The notes under the pieces: generated by a model
What the model was told of the DNA's origin: nothing
Database searches by the model: none
What the model saw: the letters and a program-made list of their open reading frames with translations, nothing else
In this document: piece after piece, positions 1 to 5,687 of the stretch
Numbering within the stretch: the stretch's first letter is position 1
Layout of the letters: the number at the start of each line of letters is the position of its first letter
Program-made: the position numbers and the translations under genes
Source: Gammaproteobacteria bacterium
GTDB lineage: Bacteria > Pseudomonadota > Gammaproteobacteria > Steroidobacterales > Steroidobacteraceae
DNA: 6,873 nucleotides
Reading direction: 5' to 3'
Assembly: GCA_029857655.1 (NCBI GenBank)
Contig: JAOUGR010000114.1
Coordinates: 1 to 6,873 of the forward strand

Positions 1-386
1 GTCGCCCGCATCACGGCCATTGCCGCGCCGCCGCCGAAAGCCTGCACGATGCGAGCGATCACCAGCGATTCGAGCGATGGCGCCAGGATGCCGGCCAGGC
101 TGCCGGCGACAAACAGGCCGAGGCCCGCCAGCACGACGGGGCGGCGGCCATAGCGGTCCGACAGCGGCGCGATGACCAGGTTGCCGAATGCGATGGCGAC
201 CAGAGAAAGGCTGATCAGCAACTGCGCGGCCGCCGGATTCGTGCCCATCGCCGTGGCGATCGCCGGCAGCGCCGGCAGCAGCACGTGCAGACCGAATGTG
301 CCGATCGAGCCGATGATCGCCGCACCGATGATCAGGCGCCGGCCGCTGTCGCGTTTTTCCAAGAGGGGTCCGATCCTTCGTCGCAT
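1..386 (-). CDS. MFS drug-efflux transporter, Bcr/CflA type (DHA1 family), 3' end outside window
   Basis: This is the N-terminal 128 residues of a proton-coupled major facilitator efflux protein; the gene runs off the left edge. I see a short basic N-terminus, a first membrane segment at about residues 17-39 ending in LLPALPAIA, a second at 53-73, then the MFS motif A, APLSDRYGRRPVV, at 73-85 in the cytoplasmic loop. A third segment follows at about 84-103 and the start of a fourth, with ARIVQAFGGG (111-120). The LPALPAIA and motif A wording are typical of Bcr/CflA drug transporters. The ATG at 386 is chosen because it gives a normal N-terminus; it has no good Shine-Dalgarno. An in-frame ATG at 437 would add 17 polar residues. 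The gene diverges from arsR and shares its control region, so I infer a role in arsenic or organoarsenical efflux. The family alone does not show this. Confidence 0.88.
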   Translation of the reverse strand, partial: MRRRIGPLLEKRDSGRRLIIGAAIIGSIGTFGLHVLLPALPAIATAMGTNPAAAQLLISLSLVAIAFGNLVIAPLSDRYGRRPVVLAGLGLFVAGSLAGILAPSLESLVIARIVQAFGGGAAMAVMRA

Positions 387-445
387 CTTGCGGCGGGAAC
401 ACGGTTCCTGCAACAAGGACCGCCCGGTGTCTCGCATCGGGTTAT

Positions 446-475
446 TTGACAAGTAATTAAATGGTTGTTTAACTA
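446..475 (+). promoter_or_regulatory. arsR promoter: consensus -35 with a weak -10
   Basis: A perfect TTGACA lies at 446-451. At 17 nt spacing the -10 candidate is TTAACT (469-474), and at 18 nt it is TAACTA (470-475); both are weak matches to TATAAT. The block is much more AT-rich than the genes around it. Initiation would fall at about 481-483, on or next to the arsR ATG. The opposite strand holds AT-rich -10-like sequences that could serve the divergent MFS gene. This is read by eye; no start site is known. Confidence 0.5.
454..475. promoter_or_regulatory. Candidate ArsR operator (imperfect palindrome)
   Basis: The stretch reads TA-A-TTAAA-tggttg-TTTAA-C-TA. It has perfect 5-bp arms (457-461 and 468-472) around a 6-nt centre, plus two more matching pairs (454-455 with 474-475) after one mismatched pair. 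It lies between the -35 box and the arsR start and covers the -10 region. An ArsR dimer bound here would block RNA polymerase from entering arsR and probably the divergent MFS gene. ArsR-family repressors are known to bind AT-rich inverted repeats within their own promoters. Assignment to ArsR is inferred from position. Confidence 0.5.
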
Positions 476-482
476 TTGAACT

Positions 483-824
483 ATGAACCGGAGCAGGGCG
501 GTGAAATCGCTGGCGGCGCTGGCGCAGGATACGCGCCTGGACGCGTTCCGGCTGCTGGTTCAGGCGGGGCCCGAAGGCCTTGCAGCCGGCGAGCTCGCAG
601 CCCGGCTCGACATCTCGCCGCCGGCGTTGTCATTCCACCTGCGCGGGCTCGCGCACGCCGGCCTGGTGCGGGCGCAGCAGGACGGCAGGTTCATTTACTA
701 CTCGGCCGACTTCGACGCGATGCAATCGCTGCTCGGTTTCCTGACTGAAAACTGCTGCAACGGGGCGGCCTGCACACCCGCGCGCGCAACCGGCCGCAGA
801 TCGAGTGCAAGGAGAACATCATGA
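483..824 (+). CDS. arsR: ArsR/SmtB-family arsenite-responsive repressor
   Basis: A 113-residue winged-helix repressor that should hold the ars promoter off until As(III) binds. LAALAQDTRLDAFRLL (10-25) is the typical first helix of the family. The helix-turn-helix covers about residues 35-62 (AGELAARLDISPPALSFHL), and the wing contains GRFIYYSA (68-75). The sensor is probably the C-terminal cysteine set C91, C92 and C97 in NCCNGAAC. This resembles the Cys-Cys plus downstream Cys site of the Acidithiobacillus ferrooxidans ArsR rather than the CVC site on the DNA-binding helix of the E. coli plasmid protein. The ATG at 483 gives the usual N-terminal length but has no Shine-Dalgarno. An in-frame GTG at 501 has GGAG at 490-493 with 7-nt spacing and would give 107 residues. 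First gene of the ars operon; its stop overlaps the arsI start (ATGA). Confidence 0.93.
   Translation: MNRSRAVKSLAALAQDTRLDAFRLLVQAGPEGLAAGELAARLDISPPALSFHLRGLAHAGLVRAQQDGRFIYYSADFDAMQSLLGFLTENCCNGAACTPARATGRRSSARRTS
809..814 (+). promoter_or_regulatory. Ribosome binding site of arsI
   Basis: AAGGAG ends 6 nt before the arsI ATG at 821. It is the only strong Shine-Dalgarno in the ars operon. It sits inside the last arsR codons and supports the 821 start. Confidence 0.7.
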
Positions 825-1258
825 AGCGATTTCACGTCCACGTGGCAGTCCGGGACCTCGACGGCAGCAAGGCCTTCTACACAAAGCTGTTCGGCGCCGA
901 GCCAGCGGTGGGCAAGCGCGACTACGCACAGTGGATGATCGAGGACCCACGGATCAACTTCGCCATCTCGGCCGGGTGCGATCGCGCCGGCATCGAACAT
1001 CTCGGCCTCCAGGCCGACACTGCGGAGGAGCTCGCGGAGATCCGCGAGCGCCTGGTGAAGGCGGGCGCCGGAATCGCGGACGAGCCCGGAGCCAATTGCT
1101 GTTACGCTTATTCCGACAAGCACTGGACCGTGGACCCGCAGGGCATCGCCTGGGAATCGTTCCACACTGTGGGTGTGGCGCTTCACTACGGAGACGATCA
1201 TGGCCCGAGGCGTCAGGCCGAATGCGCCTGCGGTGACAACGGCTGCTGCGCGGGCTGA
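821..1258 (+). CDS. arsI: ArsI C-As lyase (ArsI/CadI-type VOC metalloenzyme)
   Basis: A 145-residue vicinal-oxygen-chelate enzyme. Characterised ArsI is an Fe(II)-dependent dioxygenase that cleaves the C-As bond of trivalent methylarsenite and trivalent aromatic arsenicals, releasing As(III). The probable metal ligands are H5 (in KRFHVHVAV), H60 (in IEHLGLQ) and E112 (in IAWESFH), matching the His/His/Glu triad of Bacillus ArsI. The vicinal cysteine pair C93-C94 in GANCCYAYSDK is the substrate arsenic site. The family signature continues as WTVDPQGIAWESF (102-114). A cysteine-rich tail (C135, C137, C142, C143) follows, as in other ArsI proteins. The start overlaps the arsR stop, and the stop overlaps the arsC ATG by one base (TGATG). 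CadI cadmium-binding proteins share the fold, but the CC pair and the arsR/arsC/acr3 neighbours favour ArsI. Confidence 0.92.
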   Translation: MKRFHVHVAVRDLDGSKAFYTKLFGAEPAVGKRDYAQWMIEDPRINFAISAGCDRAGIEHLGLQADTAEELAEIRERLVKAGAGIADEPGANCCYAYSDKHWTVDPQGIAWESFHTVGVALHYGDDHGPRRQAECACGDNGCCAG

Positions 1259-1785
1259 TGGCGGAGCGCATCCGCAATGTGTTGTTCCTGTGCACCGGAA
1301 ATTCGGCGCGCAGCATACTGGCGGAAGCGCTCGTCAATCATTGGGGGCACGGGCAGTTTCGCGGCTACAGTGCCGGCAGCTTCCCGACCGGGCGAGTCAA
1401 TCCGCTGGCCCTCGAGCTTCTCACGCAAATGAAGATGCCTGCAGAGGGCGCGCGCAGCAAGAGCTGGGATGAATTCGCAGTGACCGACGGCGTCGAGATC
1501 GACTTTGTCATCACGGTCTGTGATGACACGGCGGGTGAGACCTGCCCGGTCTGGCCGGGCCAGCCGATGACGGCGCACTGGGGCGTCGAGGATCCAGCTG
1601 CAGTCGAAGGCAGCAGGACGCAGAAAATGCTCGCATTCCGCAAAGCCTTTCGCGCGCTTGAGCACCGCATCCGGATCTTCCTGGACCTGCCGTTCGCCTC
1701 GCTGGATCGTACGCGGCTGCAGCACAAGCTCGATGAGATCGGTCGGCAGCCGCCGACAGCAGACAATGCGCCCGCCGGCTGCTGA
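1258..1785 (+). CDS. arsC: Arsenate reductase, LMW-phosphatase (thioredoxin-coupled) type
   Basis: A 175-residue cytoplasmic reductase converting As(V) to As(III) so that Acr3 can export it. The fold is that of low-molecular-weight protein tyrosine phosphatases. The P-loop CTGNSARS starts at C12 and gives the CX5R catalytic motif (C12 to R18). C88 and C96 in VCDDTAGETCPVWPG are the two relay cysteines that form the disulfide in ArsC of the S. aureus pI258 type; thioredoxin normally re-reduces it. The DP acid motif is D112-P113 in HWGVEDPAA. It is unrelated to the glutaredoxin-coupled R773 ArsC. It is longer than the roughly 131-residue S. aureus enzyme, with a C-terminal helix and tail ending in cysteine. 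The start has no clear Shine-Dalgarno and relies on coupling to the arsI stop. The 3' end overlaps acr3 by 20 nt. Confidence 0.95.
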   Translation: MAERIRNVLFLCTGNSARSILAEALVNHWGHGQFRGYSAGSFPTGRVNPLALELLTQMKMPAEGARSKSWDEFAVTDGVEIDFVITVCDDTAGETCPVWPGQPMTAHWGVEDPAAVEGSRTQKMLAFRKAFRALEHRIRIFLDLPFASLDRTRLQHKLDEIGRQPPTADNAPAGC

Positions 1786-2839
1786 ACTCGGCTTTTTTGA
1801 ACGCTACCTGACGGTCTGGGTGCTGGCGTGCATCGTGGCCGGGATCGGCTTCGGTCAACTCGTACCCGGCGCCGCGGCCGCGATCTCGCGTCTGGAATTC
1901 GCGCGCGTCAACCTGCCGGTCGGGCTCTTGATCTGGGTCATGATCATCCCGATGCTGATCAAGGTGGATTTCAGCACCTTGCACGAAGTGCGCCAGCACG
2001 CACGTGGAATCGGCGTGACGCTTTTCGTCAATTGGGCGATCAAGCCATTCTCGATGGCGCTGCTCGGCTGGATCTTCATCCGGCATTTGTTCGCGGAATG
2101 GCTGCCTGCCGCCCAGCACGACAGCTATGTCGCGGGCCTGATCCTGCTGGCCGCCGCCCCGTGTACGGCCATGGTATTTGTCTGGAGCAATCTGTCGAAG
2201 GGTGAGCCAAACTTCACGCTGACGCAGGTGGCGTTGAATGACCTGATCATGGTCTTTGCCTTCGCACCGATCGTCGCGTTGCTGCTGGGTGTCGCGTCCA
2301 TACAGGTGCCGTGGGACACGCTGCTGCTCTCCGTGGTGCTTTACATTGTCGTGCCGCTGCTGCTGGCACAGGCCTGGCGCCGCCGCCTCTTGCGCCGCGG
2401 GCCAAACGCCTACCAGGCGGCAATCCGCCACTTCGCGCCTTGGTCACTTGCCGCACTGCTCGGGATGCTGGTATTGCTGTTCGCCTTCCAGGGTGACGCG
2501 ATCCTCACGCAACCGCTGGTGATCGCGCTGCTGGCCGTGCCGATCCTGATCCAGGTGCTGCTGAATTCCAGCGTCGCCTACCTGCTGAACCGCCGCCTCG
2601 GCGTCCCGCACTGCGTGGCCGGGCCATCGGCGCTGATCGGCGCTTCCAACTTCTTCGAATTGGCCGTCGCGGTCGCAATCAGCCTGTTTGGGCTCCGATC
2701 GGGCGCAGCGCTCGCGACGGTGGTCGGCGTGCTGATTGAGGTGCCGGTCATGCTCCTGGTCGTACGCGCAGTCAATGCCTCGCGCGCCTGGTACGAGGCG
2801 GGACCGGCTATGCCCGCGATCCGGGTCACCGGCGATTAG
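1766..2839 (+). CDS. acr3: Arsenite efflux permease, ACR3 family
   Basis: A 357-residue inner-membrane arsenite exporter of the bile/arsenite/riboflavin transporter superfamily, with about ten hydrophobic segments. It begins LGFFERYLTVWVLACIVAG (8-26), the normal ACR3 N-terminus. The signature LAAAPCTAMVFVWSNLSKG (128-146) carries C133, the fourth-helix cysteine that is essential in studied Acr3 proteins. NDLIMV (158-163), GASNFFELAVAVA (292-304, with E298) and GVLIEVPVML (321-330, with E325) are further family motifs with conserved acidic residues. The ATG at 1766 lies inside arsC and is chosen because it is the closest in-frame ATG to the conserved N-terminus; an upstream ATG at 1658 would add 36 residues that only mirror the arsC reading frame. 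There is no Shine-Dalgarno, so coupling to arsC translation is likely. Last gene of the ars operon. Confidence 0.95.
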   Translation: MRPPAAELGFFERYLTVWVLACIVAGIGFGQLVPGAAAAISRLEFARVNLPVGLLIWVMIIPMLIKVDFSTLHEVRQHARGIGVTLFVNWAIKPFSMALLGWIFIRHLFAEWLPAAQHDSYVAGLILLAAAPCTAMVFVWSNLSKGEPNFTLTQVALNDLIMVFAFAPIVALLLGVASIQVPWDTLLLSVVLYIVVPLLLAQAWRRRLLRRGPNAYQAAIRHFAPWSLAALLGMLVLLFAFQGDAILTQPLVIALLAVPILIQVLLNSSVAYLLNRRLGVPHCVAGPSALIGASNFFELAVAVAISLFGLRSGAALATVVGVLIEVPVMLLVVRAVNASRAWYEAGPAMPAIRVTGD

Positions 2840-2840
2840 C

Positions 2841-2849
2841 TGCTAGAAT
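2841..2849 (+). promoter_or_regulatory. Possible extended -10 promoter for the downstream cluster
   Basis: TGCTAGAAT just after the acr3 stop combines a TGN extension with a 5/6 match to TATAAT. No good -35 box is visible 16-18 nt upstream, which is tolerated for extended -10 promoters. Initiation near 2856 would leave a leader of about 20 nt before the ATG at 2877. This would separate the membrane-protein cluster from the ars operon. It is a pattern match only. Confidence 0.35.
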
Positions 2850-2856
2850 CGATGCG

Positions 2857-2871
2857 GCCGGCGCTCCCGGC
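2857..2871 (+). other. Small GC hairpin between acr3 and the DUF21/CBS gene
   Basis: GCCGG-cgctc-CCGGC gives a 5-bp stem with a 5-nt loop, ending 5 nt before the ATG at 2877. No T-run follows, so it is not a standard terminator. It occupies the place where a Shine-Dalgarno would be expected, and none is seen there. Short GC stems arise easily by chance in DNA of this composition. Confidence 0.3.
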
Positions 2872-2876
2872 ACAAA

Positions 2877-4175
2877 ATGCTGGCCTATTTCCTGATCCTG
2901 ATCCTGCTGATTCTCGTCAACGGCCTGTTCGCAATGGCCGAACTGGCGGTTTTTTCGTCACGCCCGACGCGCCTGAAGCAGATGGCCGATTCCGGCAGCA
3001 AGGGCGCGCGCGCGGCACTCCGGCTGCTGGAGGATCCGACCCGTTTCCTGTCCACCGCGCAGATCGGCATAACGGTGATCAGTGTGCTGTCGGGCGTTTA
3101 CAGTGGTGCGCGATTCGCCATACCGCTCGGCGAGTGGCTGGCGCGAATCGATCTGCTGGCACCCATCGTGCAGTACACCGACACGATCGCTTACGGCATT
3201 GTCGTCGCCGGCGTCACCTACCTCTACCTGGTGATCGGCGAGCTCGTGCCCAAACGCTGGGCCTTGACCAATCCCGAGGTAATCGCATCACTCGTCGCGC
3301 GCCCGATGCAGATGCTTGCGCGTTTCTCCGCGCCGCTGGTCTGGCTGCTGCAGGGGTCCACTGAACTCGTCGTGCGCGGCCTCGGGCTGCGCAAGTCCAC
3401 CAGCCGCGGCCTGACCGAGGAGGAAATCCGTTCGATGATTGCCGAGGCAACCCGTGCCGGCGTGTTCCACGTGGAAGAACATCGCATGATCGAGGCCGTG
3501 TTGCGCCTGCCGGATCGCACGGTGCGCACTATCATGGTCCCGCGCGGTGACGTGGTTTGGCTCGACGTGGATGACAGCCGCGAGACAGTGTGGAATGCCG
3601 TGCGTGGCGGCAATCATTCGCGCTACCCGGTTTGCCGCGGTGACCTGGATGAATTGCTGGGGATCGTGCAGACCGGCGATCTGGCGGCCTGGCTGCGGGA
3701 CACCTCGGGTGGCGACCTCGTATCGCGGTTGCGCGCGCCGCTGGTCGTGCATGAATCAACGCCGGTGCTGCGACTGTTGAGCCTGTTCCGCGAGGCGCGG
3801 CTGAACTTCGCCGTGGTCGTGGACGAGCACGGCTCGATCGAGGGTATCGTGACGCCCGGCAACATCCTGACCGCGATCGCAGGCGAGCTGCCCGAAGCCG
3901 CGAGCGAGGAGGTCCCGGAGGCGGTCCGGCGCGACGACCAGTCGTGGCTGATCGACGGGCGCATGCCAATTGACGACGTCGAGCGGTTGCTGGGATGCGG
4001 CAACATGCGTTCCGGCGACGATTACACGACGCTCGCGGGATTCGTGCTGGCGCAGCTGGGCCACCTGCCGGTCACGGCGGAGAATTTCCGCTGGCGCGGA
4101 CTGCGCTTCGAGATCGTGGACATGGACGGTCGGCGTATCGACAAGCTGCTGATCAAGCGGCTCACACCGGAATGA
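2877..4175 (+). CDS. DUF21/CBS/CorC-HlyC membrane protein (hemolysin-C-like, CNNM type)
   Basis: A 432-residue membrane protein in three parts. The DUF21 (CNNM) transmembrane domain covers about 1-180: an N-terminal hydrophobic helix, then STAQIGITVISVLSG (59-73) and VIGELVPKRWAL (119-130), both typical. A CBS pair follows, about 213-275 (IMVPRGDVVWLDV, 219-231; YPVCRGDLDELLGIV, 250-264) and 283-338 (FAVVVDEHGSIEGIV, 311-325). A C-terminal CorC_HlyC domain covers about 353-428 (WLIDGRM, DYTTLAGFVLAQLG, FRWRGLRFEIVDMDG). Relatives such as YtfL, PaeA (YtfL/CorC group) and eukaryotic CNNM are tied to Mg2+ or polyamine export and CBS domains usually bind adenine nucleotides. The 'hemolysin' label is historical. 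The exact substrate is not readable here. There is no Shine-Dalgarno; the ATG puts the first helix at the very N-terminus, as usual. First gene of a four-gene cluster. Confidence 0.92.
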   Translation: MLAYFLILILLILVNGLFAMAELAVFSSRPTRLKQMADSGSKGARAALRLLEDPTRFLSTAQIGITVISVLSGVYSGARFAIPLGEWLARIDLLAPIVQYTDTIAYGIVVAGVTYLYLVIGELVPKRWALTNPEVIASLVARPMQMLARFSAPLVWLLQGSTELVVRGLGLRKSTSRGLTEEEIRSMIAEATRAGVFHVEEHRMIEAVLRLPDRTVRTIMVPRGDVVWLDVDDSRETVWNAVRGGNHSRYPVCRGDLDELLGIVQTGDLAAWLRDTSGGDLVSRLRAPLVVHESTPVLRLLSLFREARLNFAVVVDEHGSIEGIVTPGNILTAIAGELPEAASEEVPEAVRRDDQSWLIDGRMPIDDVERLLGCGNMRSGDDYTTLAGFVLAQLGHLPVTAENFRWRGLRFEIVDMDGRRIDKLLIKRLTPE

Positions 4176-4179
4176 GGCA

Positions 4180-5061
4180 ATGAGCTACCAGCCACGCCGG
4201 CCCGCCCGGCAGGAAATGCTGCGCATTCGGGGACTCCTTCATCGCGTGCTGCGCTGGGGGCCGGAATCGGACGACCCGGTGTTGCTGCTGCACGGCTGGG
4301 CCGACAGCGCGGACAGCTTCCAGTTCATCGCGGACGAGATGGCGCCGCAGTGGGCGCTCGCCGCGCTCGACTGGCGCGGTTTCGGGCATAGCGAATGGAG
4401 TCCGGCCGGCTACTGGTTCCCGGACTATTACGCCGATCTCGAAGTGCTGCTGGAGCAGTTGTGTCCGGCAGGCGCTGCCCGCCTCGTGGGACACAGCATG
4501 GGCGGCAACATTGCGATGACCTATGCCGGCATCCGGCCGGAGCGCGTCAGGAGCCTCGTGAATCTCGAGGGCTTCGGCCTGCCGCGCACGGATCCGTCGC
4601 AGGCGCCGCAACGGCATGCGAAATGGCTGGACCAGCTGCGCGAGGCGCCGGAATTCAACGACTATACTTGCGCTGAAGACCTGGCCGCGCGGCTGATCCG
4701 GCGCAACCCGCGCCTTGCAAAGGACCGCGCGTCATATATCGCCAGTTGCTGGACCAGGGCGCTGCCCGACGGCGGTGTGCGGCTGCGCGCCGATCCCGCT
4801 CACCGCTTCGTCAATCCCTATTCGTACCGGCGCGAGGAAATGGAAGCCTGCTGGCGCCAGCTCACGGCTTCCGTGCTGATGGTCTTCGGCGGGAAATCTG
4901 ATCTTGCGACGCGTCTCGGCACGGAGGGTGGTGAGGCTGCATTCCGCGCCTGCATTCCCGGCGTGCGCGTCGAAGTCTTGGCCGATGCGGGTCACATGCT
5001 CCATCATGAGGAACCCGCGGCGCTCGCGCGGCTCATCGAGAACTTCCTGGGAAGCGCATGA
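4180..5061 (+). CDS. Alpha/beta-fold hydrolase, substrate unknown
   Basis: A 293-residue soluble alpha/beta hydrolase. The oxyanion-hole HGW (38-40, in VLLLHGWADS) follows the first core strands. DWRGFGHSEW (64-73) is the usual loop after the next strand. The nucleophile elbow is GHSMGG with S106, and the catalytic histidine is H272 in ADAGHMLHHEEP. The acid is probably D241 in FGGKSDLATR, though E130 in VNLEGFG is an alternative. About 135-225 forms a cap rich in Arg and Trp, where substrate choice would be set. The family includes esterases, lipases, epoxide hydrolases and C-C bond hydrolases; I cannot choose among them. There is no signal peptide. The start lies 4 nt after the preceding stop, with GAGG (4174-4177) only 2 nt before the ATG, so coupled translation is likely. 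Lying among membrane-protein genes, it could act on a lipid-like compound, but this is speculation. Confidence 0.9.
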   Translation: MSYQPRRPARQEMLRIRGLLHRVLRWGPESDDPVLLLHGWADSADSFQFIADEMAPQWALAALDWRGFGHSEWSPAGYWFPDYYADLEVLLEQLCPAGAARLVGHSMGGNIAMTYAGIRPERVRSLVNLEGFGLPRTDPSQAPQRHAKWLDQLREAPEFNDYTCAEDLAARLIRRNPRLAKDRASYIASCWTRALPDGGVRLRADPAHRFVNPYSYRREEMEACWRQLTASVLMVFGGKSDLATRLGTEGGEAAFRACIPGVRVEVLADAGHMLHHEEPAALARLIENFLGSA

Positions 5062-5687
5062 CGGAAGCCGGAGATGAATGGCCACCCACGCTGCTCTGGG
5101 CCACGCTGGTGGTTGCGGCCGGACTCGTCTGGTCCGGCATCGCACCATTCGACCGGCTGACCTGGTACCTGGAGATCTTCCCGATCGCAATCGTGTTTCC
5201 GCTGATGTACGCGACGGCCCGTCGCCATCCGCTGACGCCGCTGCTCTACGTACTCATCGCATTTCATGCGCTGATCCTGGTGCTCGGCGCGCACTACACC
5301 TACGCGCGCGTGCCACTGGGATTCTGGGCTCAGGATCTCCTGGACCTGTCTCGCAATAATTACGACCGCATCGCCCATGTTGCGCAGGGATTCATTCCGG
5401 CCATCGCTGTGCGCGAAGTATTCAAGCGCTGGTCGCCGGTGAAGAGCGGTCCGTGGCTGGCATTCATGACGGTCGCGACCTGCCTTGCGATCAGCGCCAG
5501 TTATGAATTCGTCGAATGGTGGGTGGCCATCGCCGCGGGTGTCGCAGCCGAAGATTTCCTGGCAACGCAGGGCGACGTCTGGGACACGCAGTGGGACATG
5601 TTCCTCGCGACGCTCGGGGCGATCGCGGCGATCGCGACGCTTTCCGGCGCGCATGATCGCGCGATCGCGAAACTGGCCGCGCGATGA
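5058..5687 (+). CDS. DUF2238 (YjdF-like) integral membrane protein
   Basis: A 209-residue inner-membrane protein of unknown function with about five to six hydrophobic segments (roughly 11-30, 37-52, 60-77, 107-120, 132-152 and 181-196). The family signatures are clear: GAHYTYARVPLGFW (77-90), RNNYDRIAHVAQGFIPA (99-115), then RE (119-120), SYEFVEWW (148-155) and LATQGDVWDTQWDM (168-181). The conserved His, Tyr, Asp and Glu residues at membrane borders could bind a metal or polar headgroup, but no activity is established that I know of. The start overlaps the hydrolase stop (ATGA at 5058-5061), and the stop overlaps the next start in the same way. The length matches E. coli YjdF. Confidence 0.9.
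   Translation: MTEAGDEWPPTLLWATLVVAAGLVWSGIAPFDRLTWYLEIFPIAIVFPLMYATARRHPLTPLLYVLIAFHALILVLGAHYTYARVPLGFWAQDLLDLSRNNYDRIAHVAQGFIPAIAVREVFKRWSPVKSGPWLAFMTVATCLAISASYEFVEWWVAIAAGVAAEDFLATQGDVWDTQWDMFLATLGAIAAIATLSGAHDRAIAKLAAR

Noticed and set aside
387..437. Upstream in-frame ATG at 437 as the MFS start
   Set aside because: It would add 17 polar residues not typical of Bcr/CflA N-termini and has no Shine-Dalgarno. It cannot be fully excluded.
1511..2431. A 306-residue open frame on the minus strand across arsC and acr3
   Set aside because: Its product is rich in Arg, Gln, His and Asp with no recognisable domain, and it is antisense to two clear genes. Long antisense frames are common in GC-rich coding DNA.
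2857..2871. Intrinsic terminator after acr3
   Set aside because: The stem is only 5 bp and no T-run follows, so it is listed as a plain hairpin.
2852..3364. A 170-residue plus-strand frame beginning upstream of the DUF21/CBS gene
   Set aside because: It is an out-of-frame reading of the DUF21 domain. The product is Arg/Ala/Gly-rich and low in hydrophobic segments, while the other frame gives a full known three-domain protein.
5619..5668. Three GCGATCGC octamers within 50 bp
   Set aside because: The octamer is the HIP1 palindrome of cyanobacteria, but here it falls in Ala-Ile codons of the DUF2238 gene and nothing else suggests a cyanobacterium or a functional repeat array.
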